Shown piece by piece: positions 27,801 to 39,800 of a stretch of 64,000 nt of DNA. Below the pieces are notes generated by a model, which was not told the origin of the DNA, made no database searches, and worked only from the letters and a program-made list of their open reading frames with translations. Every line of letters starts with the position of its first letter. Within the stretch, counting starts at the first letter, position 1. This stretch comes from Acanthopleura granulata (taxonomy: Eukaryota; Mollusca; Polyplacophora; Chitonida; Chitonidae): NCBI GenBank assembly GCA_016165875.1, contig JABBOT010000002.1, positions 25,868,265-25,932,264 of the forward strand, written 5' to 3'. Position numbers and translations under genes: made by a program.

Positions 27801-30800
27801 GTGTGTTGGCACAAATTATGCATTTCCCTCCTTGGCAGCACTCTCATGGAATTGCCATATTCACTTTCCAGTGGTTAAAGAAATAAATAAATACAGGAGC
27901 GGTGTTGTGATGGGCCATGTATGCAAATGTTGCTAAATTGTAAATATGTTACATGTTTGAAAAAGTTTATTAAGCAGTACCATGGTGATGTTGAGAGAAA
28001 TTATCCATTCTGGAAGACAGTGCAGAAAGACTAGCCCATCCATATGAACAGCTGAGATGTTATGTTGTAGAGACGATCTTTGATGTTTTGAGAGAGAGGT
28101 GTTTTCAGAGCATCGGAGAACAGGAAATATAAAGTCATTGTGTTGATTTTGTGGACTTGAGTTGAAGTGAATGTGCTTCTCTAGAAAAATAAACAAAGAA
28201 CGAAGCGTTCTGAGCTTGTGCTTAAGAAGGATAAGAGCACCATGCAGCAAATGGATTGTTTCTTTGTAATGGTTTGAGTGAAGAAAATGGGCATAACACA
28301 AAGCAGCCAGTATATTTTTTTGGGATACAGAGTAGTGTTTGTGTTGGTTTTGATCAAAGAGATTTTCAAGTCTTGCATAAAATTTAATCAGACTTTCATC
28401 AAGCAGTGTCTGTAATTGAGTTTGGTAATTACAAAAGAGACATCAGTTGTGAAAGGAGTATTGGTAATTTGCAATTTGCTTGTGCCTAATAATTGTAAGA
28501 GCACCATGCAGCAAATGGATTGTTTCTTTTTAATGGTTTGAGAGATGAAAAAAGCCACAAGACAAAGCATCCAGTGGATTTTGATCTACAGAGTGGTTTT
28601 TCTGTAGGTTTTCATGAATAGATTTTCAAGCGTTATATGAAATTTAATCAGGCTTTCATCAAGCAGGTTTTCTGATTGAGTTTCGTAATTCACAAAAGAC
28701 CTCAGTTGAGAAAGGAGTATTACTTATTTGCATTGTGGAATGTTTTAAGACGTACCAGTAGATTTATATGTGTTTTTCTTGGCAATCCTGAATGAAAAAA
28801 ATTATGTTGACATCAGCTGTAAGAAGTGTGTTGGCACAAATTATGCACTTCACTCCATGGCAGCGCTTTGATGGAATTGCCGTATTCACTTTTGAATGGT
28901 TAAAGAAGTAAATAGATACAGCAGCTGTCTTGTGTTATGCCATGTATACGAATATTGTTAATTTATAAATATGTTACATGTTTGACAAAAAGCTTTTAAG
29001 CAGTACCGTGGTGAGGTTGAGAGAAAATATCCACTCTGGAAGAGAGTGCATAGTGAATAGCTCACCCATCATTACCTGTGCTGTCAGAAACATTGTTTGG
29101 TTTCTGTGAACAAGTATAGAAAGGAAGAAAGATTAAGAAGTTTTTCCTTTGTACATACGTTATTTATTAGCAATTGTATAAATTCCAACTATGAAACAGA
29201 CATAACAATCAACAAATTCGCTAAAGGTATAAATAACAAATGCACCTTATATGCAAAAGAGCTTTTCAAAGGGCACTCAATTGAAATGTGGAGAAATCAA
29301 CTCATTGAAGAGTTATGTGCGTGAGGTCCAAAGCACAATTGCTTGGTTGTTGTGAAGTGAGAAAGGCGGCCAGTTCAAGGGAATCTCGCAAACGACAGAG
29401 AAGATCATAATTTTCCTTTCCAGATACAGTGAGAGTGAAGACCTGATTGTCTGGCTTGGATTGCTTCCTTCTCTTGTTGTGCACGAGAGAGGTGTCGTGG
29501 TGTATGGGGCGTTTGGCCGAGGTTGTTTTGGTGATTGTAGAATTACAAGTTAGAGTGTTTTCATCCACCCTTTTGTCTCGGCCTGGACAGGCACAAATTC
29601 TGACATCCACGGCTGTGCGACCCAGCACTGTGTGTTCATTCTCCAGGGTGAAGACAAGTTGCATGGGTCGTCTGTTTGGACCTCCTACGCAGGAACCGAG
29701 ACACATGAACTGGTAGAGGTTAACTACCCAGTCTGATCCCATCTGTGCTGTTTGATGGGGAATGACTACGCTGTGCCTGTTTGTGAAGGGGTCCTCAATG
29801 TAGGCAGCCAAAGGATGGTCACAGCGAATGAGATGACTGGGTGCAGGGTGGCTCTCGTTGTGCTGCAGACAGCTTGCGTGGTTAGGACATCTTCTGACAA
29901 CATGTTGAATGTGCTGTGGCTCCTTGTATATGGCCATTGCTCTGATGATGGTGCCAGGAGGTGGAGGGGTGGTGGTTTTGAACTGGATAGGACAAGAGGT
30001 GGCCATGCGAACGTAGAGCTTGTTGAAAGTGCTGGAGTATGTCCAGGTGGTAGATTTGGTGACCTTTTTCGGTGGAGAAAACGCCATGTGGAATCCGTAG
30101 TGGCCAGGGTAATGGGTGGAGGAAGGAACAGAATGAGGATTGGCCTGGCTGAAAGGTGTGCTTGGTGAGGCCAGAGGACTGAACTGCTGAGACAGATTGT
30201 TGTCAACCAAGCACTCAAGGCTGGAGTTTCCGTTACTGCTTTCATCATCACTTTGGTAGTGATCAACAAGGTCCTCCAGACTTGCCCACAGGCTGTTAAA
30301 TGATTGCCTTGCACTTTGTAATGAGCTGTCAGCCAGGTCATTAGAGGACAGAAGCATTTGGTCAGACATGGTTGCTGTGGCTGTTGATGTGTGAGAATGA
30401 AGAAATGTGTGATGGTGGAGGTCTTTTATTGGCTGGAGATTAACTGTGTCTTATGGTAAATGATGAAAGTAGTGCTCAGTTTTAGTGGGGGGTTCCTGTT
30501 TGATGTATCTCCTTTTGATTGTTTGACTATTGCTCCACCCAAGCTGACATTTCTCAGTGGGAGAATTAGTTATTGTATCAATATGTTAATCTGTTTGGCT
30601 CCCTGGTGTGTAAAGAGCAAGATAAGTTTGATGGTTATGGATAGTAACTGTGAATTGATTGGTTGATAATGAAGAAGAGCTGAGATGTTTTGTGCTAGAG
30701 ATGATCTTTGATGTTAAGACAGAGAGGTGATTTGAGAACATGGGATAACAGAAAATGTGTTGTTTTAGGAAAAATAAACAAGGAAATAAACGTCGTGAGT

Positions 30801-33800
30801 TTGTGCTTAAGAAGGGTAAGAAAACCATGTACCAAATGGATTGTTTCTTGGTAATGGTTTGAGTGAAGAAAAAAAGCCATAAGAGAAAGCAGCCAATGTC
30901 TTTTTGTGATACAGAGTAGTGTTTGTGTGGATTTTGATCCAAGAGATTTTCAAGGCGTACATAAAATTTAATCATGCTTTCATTAAGTAGTTTCTCTAAT
31001 TGAGTTTGATAATGAGAAAAAAGACATCAAATGTGAAAGGAGTATTACTTATTTGCATTGTACAACATTTAAGGAGGTACCCATAGATTTATATGCATTT
31101 TTCTTGTCAATTCTCACTTAAAAATGATGGTGACATCAAGTGTAAGAAGTGTGTTGGCACAAATTATGCACTTCCCTCCTTGGCAGCACTCTCATGGAAA
31201 TGCCATATTCACTTTTCAATGGTTAAAGAAATAAATAAATACAGGAGCGGTGTTGTGATGGACCAATAAATTGTAAATATGTTACATGTTTGAAAAAGTT
31301 TATTAAGCAGTACCATGGTGATGTTGAGAGAAATTATCCATTCTGGAAGACAGTGCAGAAAGACTAGCCCATCCATATGAACAGCTGAGATGTTATGTTG
31401 TAGAGACGATCTTTGATGTTTTGAGAGAGAGGTGTTTTCAGAGCATCGGAGAACAGGAAATATAAAGTCATTGTGTTGATTTTGTGGACTTGAGTTGAAG
31501 TGAATGTGTTTCTCTAGAAAAATAAACAAAGAACGAAGCGTTCTGAGCTTGCGCTTAAGAAGGATAAGAGCACCATGCAGCAAATGGATTGTTTCTTTGT
31601 AATGGTTTGAGTGAAGAAAATAGGCGTAACACAAAGCAGCCAGTGTCTTTTTGGGATACAGAGTAGTGTTTGTGTTGGTTTTGATCAAAGAGATTTTCAA
31701 GCCTTGCTTAAAATTTAATCAGACTTTCATCAAGCAGTGTCTGTAATTGAGTTTGGTAATTACAAAAGAGACATCAATTGTGAAAGGAGTATTGGTAATT
31801 TGCTTGTGCCTAATAATTGTAAGAGCACCATGCAGCAAATGGATTGTTTGTTTTCTTTTGGTTTGAGAGAAGAAAAAAGCCACAAGACAAAGCAGCCAGT
31901 GGATTTTGAGCTACAGAGTGGTTTTTCTGTAGGTTTTCATGAATAGATTTTCAAGCGGTATATAAAATTTAATCAGGCTTTCATCAAGCAGTTTCTCTAC
32001 TTGAGTTTTGTAATTCACAAAAGACATCAGTTGAGAAAGGAGTATTACTTATTTGCATTGTGGAATGTTTTAGGACAAACCAATAGATTTATGTGTGTTG
32101 TCAATCTTGTCAATCCTGAATGAAAGAATTTATGTTGACATCAGCTATAAGAAGTGTGTTGGCACAAATTATGCACTTCACTCCATGGCAGCACTTTGAT
32201 GGAATTGCCAAATTCACTTTTGAATGGTTAAAGAAGTAAATGAATACAGCAGCTGTGGTGTGTTATGCCATGTATGTGAATGTTGCTAATTTGTAAATAT
32301 GTTACATGTGTGAAAAAAAGTTTTTAAGCAGCACCGTGGTGATGTTGAGAGAAAATATCCACTCTGGAAGTGAGTGCATAGTGAATAGCCCACCCATCAT
32401 TACCTGTGCTGTCAGAAACATTGCTTGGTTTCTTTGAACAAGTATAGAAAGGAAGAAAGATTAAGAAGTTTTTCCTTTGTACATACGTTATTTATTAGCA
32501 ATTGTATAATTTCCAACTATGAAACAGACATAACAATCAACGAATCCGCTAAAGGTATAAATAACAAATGCACCTTGTATGCAAAAGAGCTTTTCAAAGG
32601 GCACTAAATTGAAATGTGGAGAAATCAACTCATTGAAGAGTTATGTGCGTGAGGTCCAAAGCACAATTGCTTGGTTGTTGTGAAGTGAGAAAGGCGGCCA
32701 GTTCAAGGGAATCTCGCAAACGACAGAGAAGATCATAATTTTCCTTTCCAGATACAGTGAGAGTGAAGACCTGATTGTCTGGCTTGGATTGCTTCCTTCT
32801 CTTGTTGTGCACGAGAGAGGTGTCGTGGTGTATGGGACGTTTGGCCGAGGTTGTTTTGGTGATTGTAGAATTACAAGTTAGAGTGTTTTCATCCACCCTT
32901 TTGTCTCGGCCTGGACAGGCACAAATTCTGACATCCACGGCTGTGCGACCCAGCACTGTGTGTTCATTCTCCAGGGTGAAGACAAGTTGCATGGGTCGTC
33001 TGTTTGGACCTCCTACGCAGGAACCGAGACACATGAACTGGTAGAGGTTAACTACCCAGTCTGATCCCATCTGTGCTGTTTGATGGGGAATGACTACGCT
33101 GTGCCTGTTTGTGAAGGGGTCCTCAATGTAGGCAGCCAAAGGATGGTCACAGCGAATGAGATGACTGGGTGCAGGGTGGCTCTCGTTGTGCTGCAGACAG
33201 CTTGCGTGGTTAGGACATCTTCTGACAACATGTTGAATGTGCTGTGGCTCCTTGTATATGGCCATTGCTCTGATGATGGTGCCAGGAGGTGGAGAGGTGG
33301 TGGTTTTGAACTGGATAGGACAAGAGGTGGCCATGCGAACGTAGAGCTTGTTGAAAGTGCTGGAGTATGTCCAGGTGGTAGATTTGGTGACCTTTTTCGG
33401 TGGAGAAAACGCCATGTGGAATCCGTAGTGGCCAGGGTAATGGGTGGAGGAAGGAACAGAATGAGGATTGGCCTGGCTGAAAGGTGTGCTTGGTGAGGCC
33501 AGAGGACTGGACTGCTGAGACAGATTGTTGTCAACCAAGCACTCAAGGCTGGAGTTTCCGTTACTGCTTTCATCATCACTTTGGTAGTGATCAACAAGGT
33601 CCTCCAGACTTGCCCACAGGCTGTTAAATGATTGCCTTGCACTTTGTAATGAGCTGTCAGCCAGGTCATTAGAGGACAGAAGCATTTGGTCAGACATGGT
33701 TGCTGTGGCTGTTGATGTGTGAGAATGAAGAAATTTGTGGTGGTGGAGGTCTTTTATTGGCTGGAGATTAACTGTGTCTTATGGTAAATGATGAAAGTAG

Positions 33801-36800
33801 TGCTCAGTTTTAGTGGGGAGTTCCTGTTTGATGTATCTCCTTTTGATTGTTTGACTATTGCTCCACCCAAGCTGACATTTCTCAGTGGAAGAATTAGTTA
33901 TTGTATCAATATATTAATCTGTTTGGCTCCCTGGTGTGTAAAGAGCAAGAGAAGTTTGATGGTTATGGATAGTAACTGTGAATTGATTGGTTGATAATGA
34001 AGAAGAGCTGAGATGTTTTGTGCTAGAGATGATCTTTGATGTTAAGACAGAGAGGTGATTTGAGAACATGGGATAACAGAAAATGTGTTGTTTTAGGAAA
34101 AATAAACAAGGAAATAAACGTCCTGAGTTTGTGCTTAAGAAGGATAAGAAAACCATGTACCAAGTAGATTGTTTCTTGGTAATGGTTTGAGTGAAGAAAA
34201 AAAGCCATAAGAGAAAGCAGCCAATGTCTTTTTGTGATACAGAATAGTGTTTGTGTGGATTTTGATCCAAGAGATTTTCAAGGCGTACATAAAATTTAAT
34301 CATGCTTTCATTAAGTAGTTTCTCTAATTGAGTTTGATAATGACAAAAAAGACATCAGATGTGAAAGGAGTATTACTTATTTGCATTGTACAACATTTAA
34401 GGAGGTACCCATAGATTTATATGCATTTTTCTTGTCAATCCTCAGTAAAAAAATGATGGTGACATCAAGTGTAAGAAGTGTGTTGGCACAAATTATGCAC
34501 TTCCCTCCTTGGCAGCACTCTCATGGAAATGCCACATTCGCTTTTCAATGGATAAAGAAATAAATAAATACAGGAGCGGTGTTGTGATGAACCAATAAAT
34601 TGTAAATATGTTACATGTTTGAAAAAGTTTATTAAGCAGTACCATGGTGATGTTGAGAGAAATTATCCATTCTGGAAGACAGTGCAGAAAGACTAGCCCA
34701 TCCATATGAACAGCTGAGATGTTATGTTGTAGAGACGATCTTTGATGTTTTGAGAGAGAGGTGTTTTCAGAGCATCGGAGAACAGGAAATATAAAGTCAT
34801 TGTGTTGATTTTGTGGACTTGAGTTGAAGTGAATGTGTTTCTCTAGAAAAATAAACAAAGAACGAAGCGTTCTGAGCTTGTGCTTAAGAAGGATAAGAGC
34901 ACCATGCAGCAAATGGATTGTTTCTTTGTAATGGTTTGAGTGAAGAAAATAGGCGTAACACAAAGCAGCCAGTGTCTTTTTGGGATACAGAGTAATGTTT
35001 TTGTGGATTTTGTGGATTTTGATCAAAGAAATTTTCAAGCCTTGCTTAAAATTTAATCAGACTTTCATCAAGCAGTGTCTGTAATTGAGTTTGGTAATTA
35101 CAAAAGAGACATCAATTGTGAAAGGAGTATTGGTAATTTGCAATTTGCTTGTGCCTAATAATTGTAAGAGCACCATGCAGCAAATGGATTGTTTGTTTTC
35201 TTTTTGTTTGAGAGAAGAAAAAAGCCACAAGACAAAGCAGCCAGTGGATTTTGAGCTACAGAGTGGTTTTTCTGTAGGTTTTCATGAATAGATTTTCAAG
35301 CGGTATATAAAATTTAATCAGGCTTTCATCAAGCAGTTTCTCTACTTGAGTTTTGTAATTCACAAAAGACATCAGTTGAGAAAGGAGTATTACTTATTTG
35401 CATTGTGGAATGTTTTAGGACGAACCAATAGATTTATGTGTGTTGTCAATCTTGTCAATCCTGAATGAAAGAATTTATGTTGACATCAGCTATAAGAAGT
35501 GTGTTGGCACAAATTATGCACTTCACTCCATGGCAGCACTTTGATGGAATTGCCAAATTCACTTTTGAATGGTTAAAGAAGTAAATGAATACAGCAGCTG
35601 TGGTGTGTTATGCCATGTGTGTGAATGTTGCTACTTTGTAAATATGTTACATGTGTGAAAAAAAGTTTTTAAGCAGCACCGTGGTGATGTTGAGAGAAAG
35701 TATCCACTCTGAAAGTGAGTGCATAGTGAATAGCCCACCCATCATTACCTGTGCTGTCAGAAACATTGCTTGGTTTCTTTGAACAAGTATAGAAAGGAAG
35801 AAAGATTAAGAAGTTTTTCCTTTGTACATACGTTGTTTTATTAGCAATTGTATAATTTCCAACTATGAAACAGACATAACAATCAACGAATCCGCTAAAG
35901 GTATAAATAACAAATGCACCTTGTATGCAAAAGAGCTTTTCAAAGGGCACTAAATTGAAATGTGGAGAAATCAACTCATTGAAGAGTTATGTGCGTGAGG
36001 TCCAAAGCACAATTGCTTGGTTGTTGTGAAGTGAGAAAGGCGGCCAGTTCAAGGGAATCTCGCAAACGACAGAGAAGATCATAATTTTCCTTTCCAGATA
36101 CAGTGAGAGTGAAGACCTGATTGTCTGGCTTGGATTGCTTCCTTCTCTTGTTGTGCACGAGAGAGGTGTCGTGGTGTATGGGACGTTTGGCCGAGGTTGT
36201 TTTGGTGATTGTAGAATTACAAGTTAGAGTGTTTTCATCCACCCTTTTGTCTCGGCCTGGACAGGCACAAATTCTGACATCCACGGCTGTGCGACCCAGC
36301 ACTGTGTGTTCATTCTCCAGGGTGAAGACAAGTTGCATGGGTCGTCTGTTTGGACCTCCTACGCAGGAACCGAGACACATGAACTGGTAGAGGTTAACTA
36401 CCCAGTCTGATCCCATCTGTGGTGTTTGATGGGGAATGACTACGCTGTGCCTGTTTGTGAAGGGGTCCTCAATGTAGGCAGCCAAAGGATGGTCACAGCG
36501 AATGAGATGACTGGGTGCAGGGTGGCTCTCGTTGTGCTGCAGACAGCTTGCGTGGTTAGGACATCTTCTGACAACATGTTGAATGTGCTGTGGCTCCTTG
36601 TAGATGGCCATTGCTCTGATGATGGTGCCAGGAGGTGGAGAGGTGGTGGTTTTGAACTGGATAGGACAAGAGGTGGCCATGCGAACGTAGAGCTTGTTGA
36701 AAGTGCTGGAGTATGTCCAGGTGGTAGATTTGGTGACCTTTTTCGGTGGAGAAAACGCCATGTGGAATCCGTAGTGCCCAGGGTAATGGGTGGAGGAAGG

Positions 36801-39800
36801 AACAGAATGAGGATTGGCCTGGCTGAAAGGTGTGCTTGGTGAGGCCAGAGGACTGGACTGCTGAGACAGATTGTTGTCAACCAAGCACTCAAGGCTGGAG
36901 TTTCCGTTACTGCTTTCATCATCACTTTGGTAGTGATCGACAAGGTCCTCCAGACTTGCCCACAGACTGTTAAATGATTGCCTTGCACTTTGTAATGAGC
37001 TGTCAGCCAGGTCATTAGAGGACAGAAGCATTTGGTCAGACATGGTTGCTGTGGCTGTTGATGTGTGAGAATGAAGAAATGTGTGATGGTGGAGGTCTTT
37101 TATTGGCTGGAGATTAACTGTGTCTTATAGTAAATGATGAAAGTAGTGCTCAGTTTTAGTAGGGGGTTCCTGTTTGATGTATCTCTTTTTGATTGTTTGA
37201 CTATTGCTCCACCCAAGCTGACATTTCTCAGTGGGAGAATTAGTTATTGTATCAATATGTTAATCTGTTTGGCTCCCTGGTGTGTAAAGAGCAAGAGAAG
37301 TTTGATGGTTATGGATAGTAACTGTGAATTGATTGGTTGATAATGAAGAAGAGCTGAGATGTTTTGTGCTAGAGATGATCTTTGATGTTAAGACAGAGAG
37401 GTGATTTGAGAACATGGGATAACAGAAAATGTGTTGTTTTAGGAAAAATAAACAAGGAAATAAACGTCCTGAGTTTGTGCTTAAGAAGGATAAGAAAACC
37501 ATGTACCAAATGGATTGTTTCTTGGTAATGGTTTGATTGAAGAAAAAAAGCCATAAGAGAAAGCAGCCAATGTCTTTTTGTGATACAGAGTAGTGTTTGT
37601 GTGGATTTTGATCCAAGAGATTTTCAAGGCGTACATAAAATTTAATCATGCTTTCATTAAGTAGTTTCTCTAATTGAGTTTGATAATGAGAAAAAAGACA
37701 TCAAATGTGAAAGGAGTATTACTTATTTGCATTGTACAACATTTAAGGAGGTACCCATAGATTTATATGCGTTTTTCTTGTCAATCCTCAGTAAAAAAAT
37801 GATGGTGACATCAAGTGTAAGAAGTGTGTTGGCACAAATTATGCACTTCCCTCCTTGGCAGCACTCTCATGGAAATGCCATATTCGCTTTTCAGTGGTTA
37901 AAGAAATAAATAAATACAGGAGCGGTGTTGTGATGGACCAATAAATTGTAAATATGTTACATGTTTGAAAAAGTTTATTAAGCAGTACCATGGTGATGTT
38001 GAGAGAAATTATCCATTCTGGAAGACAGTGCAGAAAGACTAGCCCATCCATATGAACAGCTGAGATGTTATGTTGTAGAGACGATCTTTGATGTTTTGAG
38101 AGAGAGGTGTTTTCAGAGCATCGGAGAACAGGAAATATAAAGTCATTGTGTTGATTTTGTGGACTTGAGTTGAAGTGAATGTGTTTCTCTAGAAAAATAA
38201 ACAAAGAACGAAGCGTTCTGAGCTTGTGCTTAAGAAGGATAAGAGCACCATGCAGCAAATGGATTGTTTCTTTGTAATGGTTTGAGTGAAGAAAATAGGC
38301 GTAACACAAAGCAGCCAGTGTCTTTTTGGGATACAGAGTAGTGTTTGTGTGGGTTTTGATCAAAGAGATTTTCAAGCCTTGCTTAAAATTTAATCAGACT
38401 TTCATCAAGCAGTGTCTGTAATTGAGTTTGGTAATTACAAAAGAGACATCAATTGTGAAAGGAGTATTGGTAATTTGCAATTTGCTTGTGCCTAATAATT
38501 GTAAGAGCACCATGCAGCAAATGGATTGTTTGTTTTCTTTTGGTTTGAGAGAAGAAAAAAGCCACAAGACAAAGCAGCCAGTGGATTTTGAGCTACAGAG
38601 TGGTTTTTCTGTAGGTTTTCATGAATAGATTTTCAAGCGGTATATAAAATTTAATCAGGCTTTCATCAAGCAGTTTCTCTACTTGAGTTTTGTAATTCAC
38701 AAAAGACATCAGTTGAGAAAGGAGTATTACTTATTTGCATTGTGGAATGTTTTAGGACGAACGAATAGATTTATGTGTGTTGTCAATCTTGTCAATCCTG
38801 AATGAAAGAATTTATGTCGACATCAGCTATAAGAAGTGTGTTGGCACAAATTATGCACTTCACTCCATGGCAGCACTCTCATGGAATTGCCATATTCACT
38901 TTTGAATGGTTAAAGAAATAAATAAATACAGGAGTGGTGTTGTGATGGGCCATGTATGCAAATGTTGCTAAATTGTAAATATGTTACATGTTTGAAAAAG
39001 TTTATTAAGCAGTACCATGGTGATGTTGAGAGAAAGTATCCATTCTGGAAGACAGTTCAGAAAGACTAGCCCATCCATATGAACAGCTGAGATGTTATGT
39101 TGTAGAGACGATCTTTGATGTTTTGAGAGAGAGGTGTTTTCAGAGCATTGGAGAACAGGAAATATAAAGTCATAGTGTTGATTTTGTGGACTTGAGTTGA
39201 AGTGAATGTGTTTCTCTAGAAAAATAAACAAAGAACGAAGAGGTGATTTCAGAACATGGGATAACAGGAAACGTAAAGTCATTGTTTTGATTTAATGGAA
39301 TTCAGGTATAATGAATGTGTTGTTTTAGGAAAAAGAAACAAGGAAATAAATGTTTTGAGTTTGTGCTTAAGAAGGGTAAGAAAACCATGTACCAAATGGA
39401 TTGTTTCTTGGTAATGGTTTGAGTGAAGAAAAAAAGCCATAAGACAAAGTAGCCGGTGTCTTTTTGTGATACAGAGTAGTGTTTGTGTGGATTTTGATCA
39501 AAGAGATTTTCAAGTCTTGCATAAAATTTAATCAGACTTTCATCAAGCAGTTTCTGTAATTGAATTTGGTAATTACAAAAGAGACATCAATTGTGAAAGT
39601 CGTAATAGTAATTTGGAATTTGCTTGTGCGTAAAAATTGTAAGAGCACCATGCACCAAGTAGGTTGTTTCTTTTTAATGGTTTGAGAGAAAAAAAAAATC
39701 TCAAGACAAAGCATCCAGTGGATTTTGAGCTACAGAGTAGTGTTTGTGTAGGTTTTGAGCAAGAGATTTTCAAGTTTTACATAAAATTTTGTCAAGCTTT

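Noticed and set aside
34493..35038. Frames of up to 181 codons in the array spacers, recurring in every unit
   Set aside because: They are built from spacer sub-repeats, change length by frameshift from unit to unit and show no domain. Noncoding repeat is the simpler reading.
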